14,420 nucleotides of DNA, taken from the NCBI GenBank assembly GCA_905201305.1, contig CAJKNS010000028.1, positions 1-14,420 of the forward strand. Reading direction: 5' to 3'. Below are positions 14,059-14,420 of the stretch, one piece after another (position 1 is the stretch's first letter; each line of letters opens with the position of its first letter). The notes beneath the pieces were generated by a model. The model made no database searches, was not told where the DNA came from, and worked only from the letters and a program-made list of their open reading frames with translations. The DNA comes from an uncultured Eubacteriales bacterium (GTDB lineage Bacteria; Bacillota; Clostridia; Oscillospirales; Oscillospiraceae). Both the position numbers and the translations under genes were made by a program.

Positions 14059-14077
14059 GGTCGAATTATGGTATACT
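14049..14077 (+). promoter_or_regulatory. Extended -10 promoter for addB
   Basis: TATACT at 14072-14077 with the extended TGG directly before it, and a weak -35 (TTCCGA, 14049-14054) 17 bases upstream, overlapping the end of spoIIR. The predicted start leaves a leader of about 45 bases before addB. Confidence 0.55.
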
Positions 14078-14127
14078 AAGGACATGAAGATTCACGGAAT
14101 TGCGCTGCCCAAAGGAGGAAATGTCCC

Positions 14128-14420
14128 ATGCTGACCGTTATCACCGGCAGAGGAAAAACCGGCAAAACAAGGCTTCTGCTGGAGGCTGTCAAAGCCTGTC
14201 CTGCAACCTCGATGGCAAGCCGCATTGTTCTGGTACCGGAGCAGCTGAGCCACGAGACCGAGCGGCTGCTGTCAGAGCTGTGCGGCGACGCTATCAGCTT
14301 TACCGCCGAGGTTTTGAGCTTTACCCGGCTCTGTGACCGGGTGTTTGCCCGCTCAGGCGGTGGTGCGCGTCCGATTCTCGATCAGGGCGGACGCATTCTC
14401 ACGGCACGGCTGGCGCTGGA
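14128..14420 (+). CDS. addB: ATP-dependent helicase/nuclease subunit B (AddB), N-terminal part
   Basis: Only the first 97 codons are inside the window. AddB pairs with AddA to form the AddAB helicase-nuclease, which processes double-strand breaks and recognises Chi-type sites. Visible family features are the N-terminal P-loop GRGKTGKT (residues 7-14), RIVLVPEQLSHETERLL, which matches the usual LVPEQ.s...E, and AEVLSFTRLCDRVF. The iron-sulfur nuclease domain would be in the missing C-terminal part. The ATG at 14128 follows AAAGGAGG with a 9-base gap; the ATG at 14121 is in another frame that soon stops. The gene has its own promoter in the 69-base gap after spoIIR, so it is probably transcribed independently of sporulation. 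Confidence 0.9.
   Translation, partial: MLTVITGRGKTGKTRLLLEAVKACPATSMASRIVLVPEQLSHETERLLSELCGDAISFTAEVLSFTRLCDRVFARSGGGARPILDQGGRILTARLAL

Noticed and set aside
1..14420. Mobile elements, CRISPR arrays, tRNA, rRNA or defence genes
   Set aside because: No repeat arrays, transposase motifs, tRNA cloverleaf or rRNA segments were recognised by reading; the window looks like ordinary core chromosome.

Overview
This window comes from a moderately GC-rich, endospore-forming Firmicute. The best guess is class Clostridia, probably an Oscillospiraceae/Ruminococcaceae-like gut lineage. The pointers are spoIIR, addB, strong GGAGG-type ribosome sites, a bacterial V-type ATPase operon and a clostridial-style DUF1015 protein. 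The genus is inference; there is no rRNA here.

Left part, minus strand (read right to left from about 9270 to 690): a complete V-type (A/V-type) ATPase operon in the order G/H-C-I-K-F-E-A-B-D. Genes are separated by 0 to 17 bases. A, B and D with F make the catalytic head and central stalk, E and G/H the peripheral stalks, C the collar, and I with K the membrane ion channel and rotor. A strong promoter (TTGCAA, 16 bp, TATAAT) drives it from the divergent intergenic region. A hairpin terminator follows subunit D, then a small DUF378 membrane protein with its own terminator, then the 5' end of an unrecognised membrane-anchored protein that runs off the left edge.

Middle (9146-9530): a 385-bp divergent regulatory region. 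It holds the ATPase promoter and leader, the promoter of the rightward genes, and three dyads sharing GATTT/AAATC arms. These are candidate operators for the adjacent Lrp-family regulator.

Right part, plus strand: an Lrp/AsnC regulator overlapping (ATGA) a class I aminotransferase and ending at a perfect 13-bp-stem terminator; a DUF1015 protein overlapping (ATGA) ispE of the MEP isoprenoid pathway; a terminator-like hairpin directly abutting the start of spoIIR (sporulation signal protein); and the 5' end of addB (recombination nuclease/helicase subunit), which runs off the right edge.

I see no mobile elements, CRISPR, tRNA or rRNA. Nothing looks like an entirely new system. The points most worth checking are the shared dyads between the Lrp gene and the ATPase operon, the ATPase leader with a TTG start, the ion-binding site of the K proteolipid, the promoter/terminator overlaps, and the DUF1015-ispE coupling.
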